Assembly: GCA_937867025.1 (NCBI GenBank)
Contig: CALMKH010000159.1
Coordinates: 1-42,615 of the forward strand
Source of the DNA: an uncultured Bacteroidota bacterium
GTDB lineage: Bacteria > Bacteroidota > Bacteroidia > NS11-12g > UBA955
Direction: 5' to 3'
DNA length: 42,615 bases
Under the pieces are notes generated by a model. That model saw only the letters and a program-made list of their open reading frames with translations, was not told where the DNA came from and ran no database searches. Positions 19,225-28,225 of this stretch are shown one piece after another; within the stretch, counting starts at the first letter, position 1, and the number at the start of each line of letters is the position of its first letter. The translations under genes were made by a program, and so were the position numbers.

Positions 19225-20370
19225 TTAGCTTAATTGTCCCATAAAAAATTCTATGGTGCAACTCAATGTCAGGTACAGGAACACGGGTATCATGACAAGA
19301 AGGAGTTTTTTTCGCTGACCCAGGAATAGCACCACAGGCAATAGCAGGGATTCCGCCCTGTATTGTGCCAGCTGGCCCGAACCTATAAGGACAGGAAAGG
19401 CAGCAAATAACACAAAACAAATATTGACAAACACGTGGGCATTGTTTTTTTCTTTAAGGCTTGCAACAAGCACAACAGGAATAAGCGCAATGAACATCAG
19501 CGACTGGATATTCTGCCAGTTGTGGTTAATGCCGCTGAGCCAGATGCTTTTGACCATGTCTCCCAAAGGTTGGAAAATATCGTGTATGCCATGGCCATAT
19601 TTTTCCTGGATGAGGAAAAAGGCATTCCAGTGGCCTGTGGTAAGATGTTGTACGAGGAAAAAAACACCATACCCCACCAGGGCGGAACATGTGACCAGGA
19701 CTGCAGGAACAAAAGCCTCCCGCTGCCGTAAACAGACAACCGCGCTGAAAATGGCCCATACGGCAATGTTTACAAAGCCTGTAGAGTAGGACAAGGGGAT
19801 CAGGAAACCACAAATCATGGCTGGAATTGTCAGCTTCTTTTGCCAGAAATACAAGCTGCCGAGCATCATCATCATCATGAGGCTTATTGGAAAAGCGGCT
19901 GAATAATAGATGGCCGATGGAAATACCGCAGCGGTCATAAGCACAGCCACCCGTGCCCGGGGACTGAGTGAAGCTGAGAGCCGGTAGATAAAAAACAAGA
20001 CAATAAAATAACATAGGCGCGAAAGGCAGAACGCAGCCAGGTACTGATCGACGCCAAGATAAATAAATGGTCTGAGTATCCAGCCGTAAAGCGGCATCCA
20101 TCCTGCATTACCGCACCAGGTCATGTCGGTGGCTGCATATGCCTCGAAACGTTCGTGACAACGGAACAATTCATAGCCATTCTTCGCTATGTCCAGGTAA
20201 AGTGCGCTGTCGGAGCGGACAAAATCAAACGGGTGAAAAACCGAATAGGGCAGGCCGATACAGGCAATAGCCAGCACGCAGTGATGAAGAATAAAAGCCA
20301 GGGCAACAGGATACAATTCCCTCAGTCTTTGCACTGAAACAACCGCCTGCCTGTCATTCGTCGGGTCCAT
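19225..20370 (-). CDS. Polytopic membrane protein, putative GT-C-fold glycosyltransferase (PIG-V/mannosyltransferase-like)
   Basis: Multiple hydrophobic segments; loop after first TM FVRSDSALYLDIAKNGYE resembles the Asp/YLxIAxxGY signature of GT-C/PIG-V-like enzymes. Confidence 0.6.
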   Translation of the reverse strand: MDPTNDRQAVVSVQRLRELYPVALAFILHHCVLAIACIGLPYSVFHPFDFVRSDSALYLDIAKNGYELFRCHERFEAYAATDMTWCGNAGWMPLYGWILRPFIYLGVDQYLAAFCLSRLCYFIVLFFIYRLSASLSPRARVAVLMTAAVFPSAIYYSAAFPISLMMMMMLGSLYFWQKKLTIPAMICGFLIPLSYSTGFVNIAVWAIFSAVVCLRQREAFVPAVLVTCSALVGYGVFFLVQHLTTGHWNAFFLIQEKYGHGIHDIFQPLGDMVKSIWLSGINHNWQNIQSLMFIALIPVVLVASLKEKNNAHVFVNICFVLFAAFPVLIGSGQLAQYRAESLLLPVVLFLGQRKKLLLVMIPVFLYLTLSCTIEFFMGQLS

Positions 20371-20395
20371 TCCTGTTTATGTCGTCAAATGTAGC

Positions 20396-20403
20396 AATGT
20401 TTG
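20396..20403 (-). promoter_or_regulatory. Putative -7 box (TACATTTG on minus strand) for the GT-C-like gene
   Basis: TAnnTTTG match about 25 nt upstream of ATG at 20370. Confidence 0.4.
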
Positions 20404-20453
20404 TTTCAATTTATATATTTCATTGAAAATTTATTAATTTCGCCATTGAAATT

Positions 20454-21767
20454 ATGAAATATAAAGCCATTGATAACCGTCTGTTCATTGAAAACCGCAA
20501 AAAATTCACGGCTCAGATGAAGCCCAACAGCATTGCTATTTTTACAAGCAATTATGAATTCGTAAGGAACGGTGATGCCACACTTGACTTCAAGCAGAAT
20601 TCCGACCTTTTCTGGCTTAGCGGAATTGATCAGGAAGACAGCATATTGGTGCTTTACCCCGATTCTCCTGAAGAAGCTTTCAGGGAATGCCTTTTTATGA
20701 AGCAGACCAACGATACGATCGCGGTCTGGGAAGGGCATAAATATACGAAGGAAGAGGCCACCGCGACTTCCGGGATTAAAACTGTTTTCTGGAATGATAC
20801 GTTTGATACAGCCATAAGGTCGAAGATCAACTATGCCGAAAATATCTACCTGTCACTGAATGAGAACGACCGATATACATACAAGTCGCCTTACAGCGGC
20901 CTGGATTTTGTAAACCGCCTGCGACGGGAATACCCGCTTCATGCGTTTCACCGGGCAGCGCCTATTCTGCAAAGGCTGAGGAGTGTCAAAAGCGACATAG
21001 AAATGGACCTTATCAGGCACGCCATCGGCATTTCTAAAAAAGGCTTCGAACGTATCCTCGGATTTATAAAACCGGGGGTAATGGAGTACGAGGTCGAGGC
21101 GGAGCTGATCCATGAGTATATCCGCAATGCGGCCAACGGTCATTCATTTTCTCCGATTGTAGCCAGCGGTGAGAGCGCCTGTGTGCTGCATTACATTGAG
21201 AATAACAGGCCATGCAAGGATGGCGATCTGCTGCTGGTGGACTGCGGTGTGGATTATGCCAATTATGCCAGCGACATGACCAGGGTGATACCCGTTAACG
21301 GCCGTTTTACCAAGAGGCAGAAAGACGTCTACAATGCTGTTCTGAGGGTGATGAGGGCGGCTGCAAAATTGCTGGTTCCCGGCACCCTGCTGATGGAATA
21401 TCACAAGGTGGTGGGCAAGGAGCTGATGGAGAAAGAGCTGGTGGACCTTGGCCTGCTGACCATGGATGATATTAAAAATGAAAATCCCGACTGGCCTGCC
21501 TATAAAAAGTATTTCATGCACGGAACCAGTCATTTCCTGGGAATAGACGTGCACGATGTGGGCATGCGGTATGAGCCTATGGAGGCAGGAAACCTGTTCA
21601 CATGCGAGCCTGGCATTTATATCCGCGAAGAAGGAATAGGGGTGAGGATAGAAAATAATATCCTTATAACGCAAAACGGTCCGGTCGACCTGATGGATGC
21701 GGCCGGCATGCCTGTTGAAGCTGAGGAGATCGAACAGTTAATGTCCAGGGGCGCGGCCATGAATTAA
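20454..21767 (+). CDS. pepP: Xaa-Pro aminopeptidase (M24B, PepP-like)
   Basis: Aminopeptidase P N-terminal domain plus M24 metal-binding motifs DCGVDYANYASDMTRVIPVNG, HGTSHFLGIDVHDVG, CEPGIYI. Confidence 0.9.
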   Translation: MKYKAIDNRLFIENRKKFTAQMKPNSIAIFTSNYEFVRNGDATLDFKQNSDLFWLSGIDQEDSILVLYPDSPEEAFRECLFMKQTNDTIAVWEGHKYTKEEATATSGIKTVFWNDTFDTAIRSKINYAENIYLSLNENDRYTYKSPYSGLDFVNRLRREYPLHAFHRAAPILQRLRSVKSDIEMDLIRHAIGISKKGFERILGFIKPGVMEYEVEAELIHEYIRNAANGHSFSPIVASGESACVLHYIENNRPCKDGDLLLVDCGVDYANYASDMTRVIPVNGRFTKRQKDVYNAVLRVMRAAAKLLVPGTLLMEYHKVVGKELMEKELVDLGLLTMDDIKNENPDWPAYKKYFMHGTSHFLGIDVHDVGMRYEPMEAGNLFTCEPGIYIREEGIGVRIENNILITQNGPVDLMDAAGMPVEAEEIEQLMSRGAAMN

Positions 21768-21772
21768 CTGTT

Positions 21773-22219
21773 ATGGCTCGTCCTCAAAATCCCAACCTGA
21801 ACTTCAACAACCTGATTGTGCTGGTGTCGAAGCTGAGGCGTAAACTCGATTCGCAGATCGAAGCGGAAGTATATTACCGTGGCCTGAAGAATTTCAAGTC
21901 ATCCTACCTGCCCATATTCCTGTTGCTTTACAAGAATGGCGACACGGTGGTCAATATTGCTGAAGCGTGCGGTGTCACCAAACAGGCCATCAGCAAGCTG
22001 GTTTCAGAAATGTCGGGGCTTGGTTACCTTAAAACGCAGGTAAATAAGGAAGACAGGCGTTCCTCGGTGGTGCTGCTTTCAGCCAAAGGCAAACGCATGG
22101 CCACTGAAGTCAGGAAATGCCTTCATAAACTGAGCGAGAATTATAAATCGCTGATGGGCAGGAATAAATTTGACAGCATGGTGGAATTGCTGGATATTTT
22201 ACTTGTTTTGCACGAGTAG
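21773..22219 (+). CDS. MarR family winged-helix transcriptional regulator
   Basis: NIAEACGVTKQAISKLVSEMSGLGYLKTQVNKEDRRSSVVLLSAKGK; 5 nt downstream of pepP. Confidence 0.87.
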   Translation: MARPQNPNLNFNNLIVLVSKLRRKLDSQIEAEVYYRGLKNFKSSYLPIFLLLYKNGDTVVNIAEACGVTKQAISKLVSEMSGLGYLKTQVNKEDRRSSVVLLSAKGKRMATEVRKCLHKLSENYKSLMGRNKFDSMVELLDILLVLHE

Positions 22220-22237
22220 TACATCTACATTTGACGC

Positions 22238-22693
22238 ATGGAAGATCGGGAATTTGCAGGTTCGGGGCCGGAAAACGGTCCGGAGGAAGAAGACGGCGGT
22301 CAGGATGTATATCCTTCGATGCTGAACAGGCTGCAGGCTATGTTTTTCGATTTCTGGATCATTGTGGCTATAGTGATGCTGCTCTTTGTCAATTTCTTTG
22401 ATATGTACGAAGAAAGACTGGTTGGACTGAAGATCATTTTATTTCTTATTATCCTGTTTATATACGACCCTATAGGGGCCATGACCGGCGGCACGATCGG
22501 TTACAGGACCATGGGTATGAAAATACGTCGCGAGGACGGGATAAGCCGCATATCCATCGCGCAGGCATATAAACGAAGCTTTGTCAAGTTTTTGTTGGGA
22601 ATGCTGACATTTTTCTGGATAGGCAGTGATCCTAAAAGGCGGGCTTTGCACGATAAAGTGGCCGGGACGGTCGTATTGCTTTCGAGGAAATGA
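22238..22693 (+). CDS. RDD family membrane protein
   Basis: LNRLQAMFFDFWIIVAIVMLL ... GGTIGYRTMGMKIRREDG ... RRALHDKVAGTVVL. Confidence 0.85.
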   Translation: MEDREFAGSGPENGPEEEDGGQDVYPSMLNRLQAMFFDFWIIVAIVMLLFVNFFDMYEERLVGLKIILFLIILFIYDPIGAMTGGTIGYRTMGMKIRREDGISRISIAQAYKRSFVKFLLGMLTFFWIGSDPKRRALHDKVAGTVVLLSRK

Positions 22694-22773
22694 TTATTGA
22701 GATCACAGGATTTTATCTCTAGCTGAAAAAAATATTTTAAGTCCAGTCAGGCAACTAAACATCAAGATACATA

Positions 22774-22797
22774 AACCAGGTATCTGGTTCCACTTTT
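22774..22797 (+). terminator. Weak hairpin/T-tract, possible terminator after RDD gene
   Basis: aaccag-gtat-ctggtt stem followed by ccacttttt. Confidence 0.35.
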
Positions 22798-22842
22798 TAG
22801 ATTATACAAGAATAAGCAGAACGAAAAGGCAAGGAAAGGAGG

Positions 22843-24075
22843 CTAATAAATATTCAGCAGCAAATTCAGGTCCTTGTATTTCATGCCGAACTTGAGCGCC
22901 AGTGAATCATTCACAAGATGCCCTTTATAGATGTAAACTCCCTGCCGGAATCCTTTGGCTATCTTTACCAGGTCGTGAAACCCGCCATAGTTGGACATGT
23001 CGTTGAGCAGGGGAGTGAAAATATTGCTTAGCGCATAGCTGGCCGAGCGCGATACCCTGGCAGTGATATTGGGGACGCAGTAATGGATCACATCGTGTTT
23101 TTTGAAGATCGGGTTTTTGTGATTGGTGATTTCGGATGTCTCGAATACCCCGCCCTGGTCGATGCTCACATCAATGATAATGCTGTTGGGTTTCATCTGC
23201 ATCACCATCTTGTCAGTCACCACCACAGGACTTCGGCCCTGTTCACCCCTCAGGGCACCTATTGCCACATCGCAGGTCCTTAGCGCTTCTGCAAGGATGT
23301 TGGGCTGGATAGTGGATGTATAGATCTTGCCTCCTAAGTTATCCTGCAGGCGTCTCAGCCTGTAGAGTTCGTTGTCAAATACCTTGACATTGGCGCCCAG
23401 TCCCACAGCGGCCTTGCAGGCGTATTCCCCGACAGCCCCGGCACCTATCACCACGATCTGCGTCGGCGGTATGCCGGTAAAGCCGCCCAATAGCTCCCCT
23501 TTTCCTATGTTCGCATTGTTAAGGTATTCAGAAGCAAGGAGTATGGATGCGTGGCCCGCCATTTCGCTCATAGCCCTGATAATGGGGAATGAACCTGAAT
23601 CGTCCTGAAGGAATTCATAGGCAATGGCATTGACCCGCTTTAATAATAACTTGTTGAGTGTTACAGGATTGATCTGGTCAAGCTGCAAGGCGGATATCAG
23701 CAGCTGGTCAGGCCTCATCAGCTCGATTTCGGCATCGGTTGGAGGTTCTATCTTGAGAATGATGTCGGCCTTGAAAATTTCTTCATGTGTCCGCGCTATG
23801 ATAGCGCCGGCTTCGCTGAAACGTTCATCGCTGAAATTACTGGCGGCGCCTGCCTTTGACTCGATCATGATTTCATGGCCGTTGTGGACAAGGAACTCAA
23901 TGGCCGAAGGTGACAGGGGAACACGGTTTTCCTGTGATGTGGTTTCCCTTGGTATGCCGATAAAAAGACTCGTATTGTTGCGCTTCAGGGGGGCAGCCAT
24001 TTCGAGGGGCTGCATGGCAAAGGCCTCTTTAGCAATATCATTAAATGTAATGAGTCCTTTTTTGTTGTCTGACAT
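22843..24075 (-). CDS. ald: Alanine dehydrogenase family protein
   Basis: IGIPRETTSQENRVPLSP, VVIGAGAVGEYACKAAVGLGANVKVFDNELYRLRRLQ, YCVPNITARVSRSASYALSN; with an N-terminal extension of about 35 residues. Confidence 0.88.
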   Translation of the reverse strand: MSDNKKGLITFNDIAKEAFAMQPLEMAAPLKRNNTSLFIGIPRETTSQENRVPLSPSAIEFLVHNGHEIMIESKAGAASNFSDERFSEAGAIIARTHEEIFKADIILKIEPPTDAEIELMRPDQLLISALQLDQINPVTLNKLLLKRVNAIAYEFLQDDSGSFPIIRAMSEMAGHASILLASEYLNNANIGKGELLGGFTGIPPTQIVVIGAGAVGEYACKAAVGLGANVKVFDNELYRLRRLQDNLGGKIYTSTIQPNILAEALRTCDVAIGALRGEQGRSPVVVTDKMVMQMKPNSIIIDVSIDQGGVFETSEITNHKNPIFKKHDVIHYCVPNITARVSRSASYALSNIFTPLLNDMSNYGGFHDLVKIAKGFRQGVYIYKGHLVNDSLALKFGMKYKDLNLLLNIY

Positions 24076-24106
24076 ATCTAATGTAGTGTTTTCTGCTCAG
24101 TTACCA

Positions 24107-24114
24107 CAAAACTA
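24107..24114 (-). promoter_or_regulatory. Putative -7 box (TAGTTTTG on minus strand) upstream of ald
   Basis: TAnnTTTG match about 31 nt upstream of ATG at 24075. Confidence 0.4.
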
Positions 24115-24181
24115 ACTCATTTCTCTGTATAAATCAAGACATTTTTTCATAATAAACCGTTGTTTTTTGCGTTGTTCAGCG

Positions 24182-24189
24182 TATCTTTG
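24182..24189 (+). promoter_or_regulatory. Putative -7 box (TATCTTTG) upstream of mltD-like gene
   Basis: TAnnTTTG match with a TTG about 20 nt upstream; 27 nt before ATG 24217. Confidence 0.5.
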
Positions 24190-24216
24190 CATGATACACG
24201 TTACACAGATTCAGCG

Positions 24217-25596
24217 ATGAAAAGGATATTTGCTTTCACTATGACGCTTTGTGTTTTTGCATTCAGCGGTGCAAACGCACAAAACAGCATTCAAAGGATC
24301 GACAGCCTGACACATGAGTTCATGGAACAGACCATCGGTAAACCTCTCATGCGCCTTTCTACAGATGAAGTGCTGGATATGTCCGAAGAGAGGTTTAATG
24401 AACTTGTAGGCATGATGGGGACTTCGATTCCCTTCAAATACGACCAGAGTGTAAAGACCCAGATAGGGTACATGAAACATCCCAACAGTTCGTTCCTTTA
24501 CAAGGCCTGTAACAGGAAAAATCTGTATTTCAGGGTATTTGAGCAGGTACTGGATAAAAAGGGGATGCCCGATGAGATAAAATACCTCTCCATTGTCGAA
24601 TCGTTGCTGAGCACGAATGCCGTAAGCTGGTGCGGGGCAACAGGCCTTTGGCAGTTTATGCCGGCCACGGGAAGGATGATGGATCTTGCCATCGATGCCA
24701 ATATCGATGAGCGCAAGGATATCTATAAAAGCACTGAAAAAGCCTGCGATTACCTTCAAAGCATGTACAACACTTATGGCGACTGGCTCCTGGCCCTCGC
24801 AGCCTATAACGGAGGTCCCGGAAATGTCAATAAGGCTATCCGCCATTCCGGCGGAAAAAGAACGTTCTGGGAAATAAGGCCCTATCTTCCTAAAGAGACA
24901 CAGAACTATGTGCCGAAGTTTTTGGCCACAGCCTTCCTGATGACCTTTTCGCCGCCTGCAGACGAGAGCTCAAGCATGCTCCAGGCGGAAGAAACCCTGG
25001 TGCCCGTTTACCTCTGCTGTCCCGTTGACATGAAATATGTATGCGCACTGGTGAACATCAGTGAAACGGAGCAACTGGAGTGGAACAGCGTTTACAAGAA
25101 CGGCTTCATACCCAGCAATATTGAGGATAAAAGAGTGGTTCTGCCTTATAAAAAGGCTATGCAGCTGGCCGAATGGCACGACAGTATCTACATGATCAGC
25201 TCCAATGCGTTCAACCCTTCAGATTATATCAAGAATGAAACAGTTTTGTCCTATCATACAGTGTCGAAAGGTCAGACCATTACCCAGATAGCCCATATGT
25301 ATAATGTGAGTGTCGCCAGCATAAAGAAATGGAATAATCTGAGGTCGGTTAAACTGAAAGCGGGCAGGAAACTGCGGGTGTTCAAGACACGGCAGGTTAT
25401 TTTGCCTATCACCAAAACCACCAATAGCGGATTCTTCTACTTCATCACGGATTATGAATCACAATCGGTCTATGACATCTGTTCAAGGTTTGCCGAACTG
25501 GATATGGAAAAGACCAGCCGCCTGAATGGCTTGCCAACACCGAACACTCCGATTGGAAAAGGAAAACTCATTAAACTTTATACGATATCCAACTGA
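24217..25596 (+). CDS. Membrane-bound lytic murein transglycosylase D-like (SLT domain plus LysM)
   Basis: Signal peptide; SIVESLLSTNAVSWCGATGLWQFMPATGRMMDL, LALAAYNGGPGNVNKAIRHSGG; LysM segment SYHTVSKGQTITQIAHMYNVSVASIKKWNNL. Confidence 0.92.
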   Translation: MKRIFAFTMTLCVFAFSGANAQNSIQRIDSLTHEFMEQTIGKPLMRLSTDEVLDMSEERFNELVGMMGTSIPFKYDQSVKTQIGYMKHPNSSFLYKACNRKNLYFRVFEQVLDKKGMPDEIKYLSIVESLLSTNAVSWCGATGLWQFMPATGRMMDLAIDANIDERKDIYKSTEKACDYLQSMYNTYGDWLLALAAYNGGPGNVNKAIRHSGGKRTFWEIRPYLPKETQNYVPKFLATAFLMTFSPPADESSSMLQAEETLVPVYLCCPVDMKYVCALVNISETEQLEWNSVYKNGFIPSNIEDKRVVLPYKKAMQLAEWHDSIYMISSNAFNPSDYIKNETVLSYHTVSKGQTITQIAHMYNVSVASIKKWNNLRSVKLKAGRKLRVFKTRQVILPITKTTNSGFFYFITDYESQSVYDICSRFAELDMEKTSRLNGLPTPNTPIGKGKLIKLYTISN

Positions 25597-26657
25597 TGCG
25601 GAAGGGCCTGTATTCACTGTGCGCCGCTTTTGCAGTCATCTTCCTGTATTCCTGTAAGCCATCCGGGGAACCTTTACCCTCTTCAGCCGGAAGACTGGGC
25701 ACGCTGACCATTGTAGCTTCTGATCCTGTCCATAAGCATATGAATGCCGTGTGTGACTCGGCTTTTATTCAGGCGGGCGAACATGGGGCTGCCGCGTTTG
25801 TGGAGTTGCAAAAACCGGGAACTGAACAATTCATGAAGTTTTTTACCAACCAGCGGAATGTGCTCGCTATGGTGACCACAGACGACCTGGATGGCATGGA
25901 AGAATTGCTGGACGTTTTTGAGGAAGACAAGATCGTTTCAATGATCAATGCTGACAAGGCGGAATTTATCATAAAGCAGGATGTTCTGGCGCACAACCAG
26001 CAAATTGTTTACCTGTTCGGAAAGGATAGGCACGATCTGGAAAGAAAATTCAGGAAATGCAGGGACGAGCTTGTAAAAGCGCTTGTCGAGTCGGAACTTC
26101 GTTTGCAGAACAGGGAGCTGTCAGGGAGGGTGACGGAAAATGAGGCATATTACCGCGAGATGAAAAGCCGTTATGGGATAGGCGTTCATATACCCGGTGA
26201 ATTCAAGTGCCGTGCAAACATGGACGGTACATACCTGTTCCAGCTTGATACCGTTGAAGCCGGAAATGCCAAGAGCATAGGATTTATCATTCACGCATAT
26301 CCGTATAATGACAGCAGCGATTTGTCATATGTTTCCATACGTTCAAGGCGTGATTCCGTTTGCAGGTACCTGGTAAAAGGCCCTGTCCCCGGCACCTATA
26401 TGGGCACTTCCGAAAGCGAGACCTATACGCCACCTCAACTGAAACCCTGGCATGCCGCAAACAGGACTGCTTTAAGGCTTAAAGGCTGGTGGACTGTCAG
26501 GGGCGTTTTTATGACCGGACCATATCTGAGATATATCATACCGGTTCCCGAAAAAAAACTGATATTTGCATTTGAAGGCTTTATCTATAACGGTAAAACA
26601 GATCCGGGGGAGCGCGATCTTCGCCTGGTGGAATCCATTGCCCTGAATATTGAATAA
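25596..26657 (+). CDS. DUF4837 family lipoprotein
   Basis: Lipobox-like LYSC; C-terminal LKGWWTVRGVFMTGPYLRYIIPVPEKKLIFAFEGFIYNG resembles DUF4837; next to the transglycosylase gene. Confidence 0.75.
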   Translation: MRKGLYSLCAAFAVIFLYSCKPSGEPLPSSAGRLGTLTIVASDPVHKHMNAVCDSAFIQAGEHGAAAFVELQKPGTEQFMKFFTNQRNVLAMVTTDDLDGMEELLDVFEEDKIVSMINADKAEFIIKQDVLAHNQQIVYLFGKDRHDLERKFRKCRDELVKALVESELRLQNRELSGRVTENEAYYREMKSRYGIGVHIPGEFKCRANMDGTYLFQLDTVEAGNAKSIGFIIHAYPYNDSSDLSYVSIRSRRDSVCRYLVKGPVPGTYMGTSESETYTPPQLKPWHAANRTALRLKGWWTVRGVFMTGPYLRYIIPVPEKKLIFAFEGFIYNGKTDPGERDLRLVESIALNIE

Positions 26658-26658
26658 C

Positions 26659-27237
26659 ATGGAGAGCATTACAAAACATATTGTGATCTTCGCATCGGGA
26701 AGCGGCAGCAACGCGCTTAACCTTATCCAGTATTTTAATAAGGGAACTAAAGCAAAAGTGGTGGCGGTGTTTTCCAATAAAAAAGAAGCGGGTGTTGTTC
26801 AGAAAGCGATAGACAACCAGGTTGACGTTTTTTGTTTCGACAGGAACGACTTTTATCACAGCGACCATGTTATCCGCAAGGTGGAGGAATACCGCCCAGA
26901 CATTATAGTGCTGGCGGGTTTCCTGTGGCTGGTTCCGCTCAGTTTCATCAAAGCGTTTGAAGGGAAGATCATCAACCTGCATCCTTCATTGCTTCCCAAA
27001 TACGGAGGAAAGGGCATGTATGGACATCATGTTCACAATGCCGTCCTGGAAGCCGGCGAAAAAGAAACCGGCATTACCATACATATGGTGGATGAAGCCT
27101 ACGACAGGGGTGATGTCATCTGCCAGAAAAGTTTCGACATACTGCCGGAAGACAACCTGAACAGTATCGAAACAAAGATACATATGCTGGAGCACCAGTT
27201 CCTGCCATTGACTGTCGAACTATTCCTAGATAAATGA
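26659..27237 (+). CDS. purN: Phosphoribosylglycinamide formyltransferase
   Basis: IVIFASGSGSNALNLIQYF, LAGFLWLVPLSFIKAFEGKIINLHPSLLPKYGGKGMYG, ETGITIHMVDEAYDRGDVI. Confidence 0.95.
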   Translation: MESITKHIVIFASGSGSNALNLIQYFNKGTKAKVVAVFSNKKEAGVVQKAIDNQVDVFCFDRNDFYHSDHVIRKVEEYRPDIIVLAGFLWLVPLSFIKAFEGKIINLHPSLLPKYGGKGMYGHHVHNAVLEAGEKETGITIHMVDEAYDRGDVICQKSFDILPEDNLNSIETKIHMLEHQFLPLTVELFLDK

Positions 27238-28187
27238 GATTTCTGTTTTTGATATGTGGCACTACGTGTGTCCTGAACCTTCATGGCTGGGGTTTTTACG
27301 GCCATCGCAAGATTAATGAAACGGCTGTTTACACCTTGCCCAAACCCTTGTTTGCGTTTTATAAGGCTAATGTTGTTTACCTTACCGCACATGCCACCGA
27401 TGCGGATAACAGGAGGTACATGATAGAGGCCGAGGCATGCAGACATTTTCTCGATGGTGATCATTATGAGAAAAGTCTTCCCCTGGACACTATTCCAAGG
27501 TTTTATAAGGATGCCTGCCTGAAATACGGTGAAGATTCCATACTGGCGCATGGCATAGTGCCGTGGCATATTCAGACGGTGATGTACAGGCTTACCGAGG
27601 CCTTCCGGGTCAGGGATGTTCAAAAAATCCTGAAATACAGTGCCGACCTCGGTCATTACATAGGCGATTGCCATGTGCCCCTGCATGCCACATCGAATTA
27701 CAATGGGCAGAAGACCGGTCAAAGCGGGGTGCATGCGTTGTGGGAGAGCCGGTTACCCGAGGTCTTTAATGAGGATTACGACCTGTTCACCGGGCTCGCC
27801 ATGTATGAAAAACATCCTGTGACCGCCACGTGGAAAGCTTATGAACGGAGCTTCGGTCTCGTGGATTCTGTGCTTGACATGGAAAGGGCAGTGTCGGGTA
27901 AATTTCCGGCTGACCGGAAGTATACCTATGAACTAAAAGGCAATGCTACAGTTAAGACCTACTCAAGGGAATTCTGTGAAGCATACCATTCGGCCCTGGG
28001 GAATATGGTGGAAGAGAGAATGCGGGAGGCCATACGCATGCTTGGAAGTTTCTGGTACACGTGCTGGGTGAATGCAGGTCAACCCGATCTGCCTGCGATG
28101 CCTGTGGAAGAGACAAAAGATGAAGAGCAGGAAAAAGCCAATCAGATGAAGGATGCCGGAAAGATGCTTGGAAGGGGAGAGGAGTAA
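27234..28187 (+). CDS. Zinc-dependent phospholipase C / S1-P1 nuclease-like protein
   Basis: Mature N-terminus WGFYGHRKINETAVYTLP, HYIGDCHVPLHATSNYNGQ...GVHALWESRLPE. Overlaps the purN stop. Confidence 0.72.
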   Translation: MRFLFLICGTTCVLNLHGWGFYGHRKINETAVYTLPKPLFAFYKANVVYLTAHATDADNRRYMIEAEACRHFLDGDHYEKSLPLDTIPRFYKDACLKYGEDSILAHGIVPWHIQTVMYRLTEAFRVRDVQKILKYSADLGHYIGDCHVPLHATSNYNGQKTGQSGVHALWESRLPEVFNEDYDLFTGLAMYEKHPVTATWKAYERSFGLVDSVLDMERAVSGKFPADRKYTYELKGNATVKTYSREFCEAYHSALGNMVEERMREAIRMLGSFWYTCWVNAGQPDLPAMPVEETKDEEQEKANQMKDAGKMLGRGEE

Positions 28188-28225
28188 AGGCAATTGGGCG
28201 CCGGATTACACATAAATTGTAACTG

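Noticed and set aside
19013-19420. Tracked N-terminal extension of the 471-aa ORF taken as real coding sequence
   Set aside because: A signal peptide begins at 19012 and the extension overlaps the GT-C-like gene; kept only as a low-interest finding.
21144-21674. 176-aa minus-strand ORF
   Set aside because: Antisense to pepP metal-binding region; no independent support.
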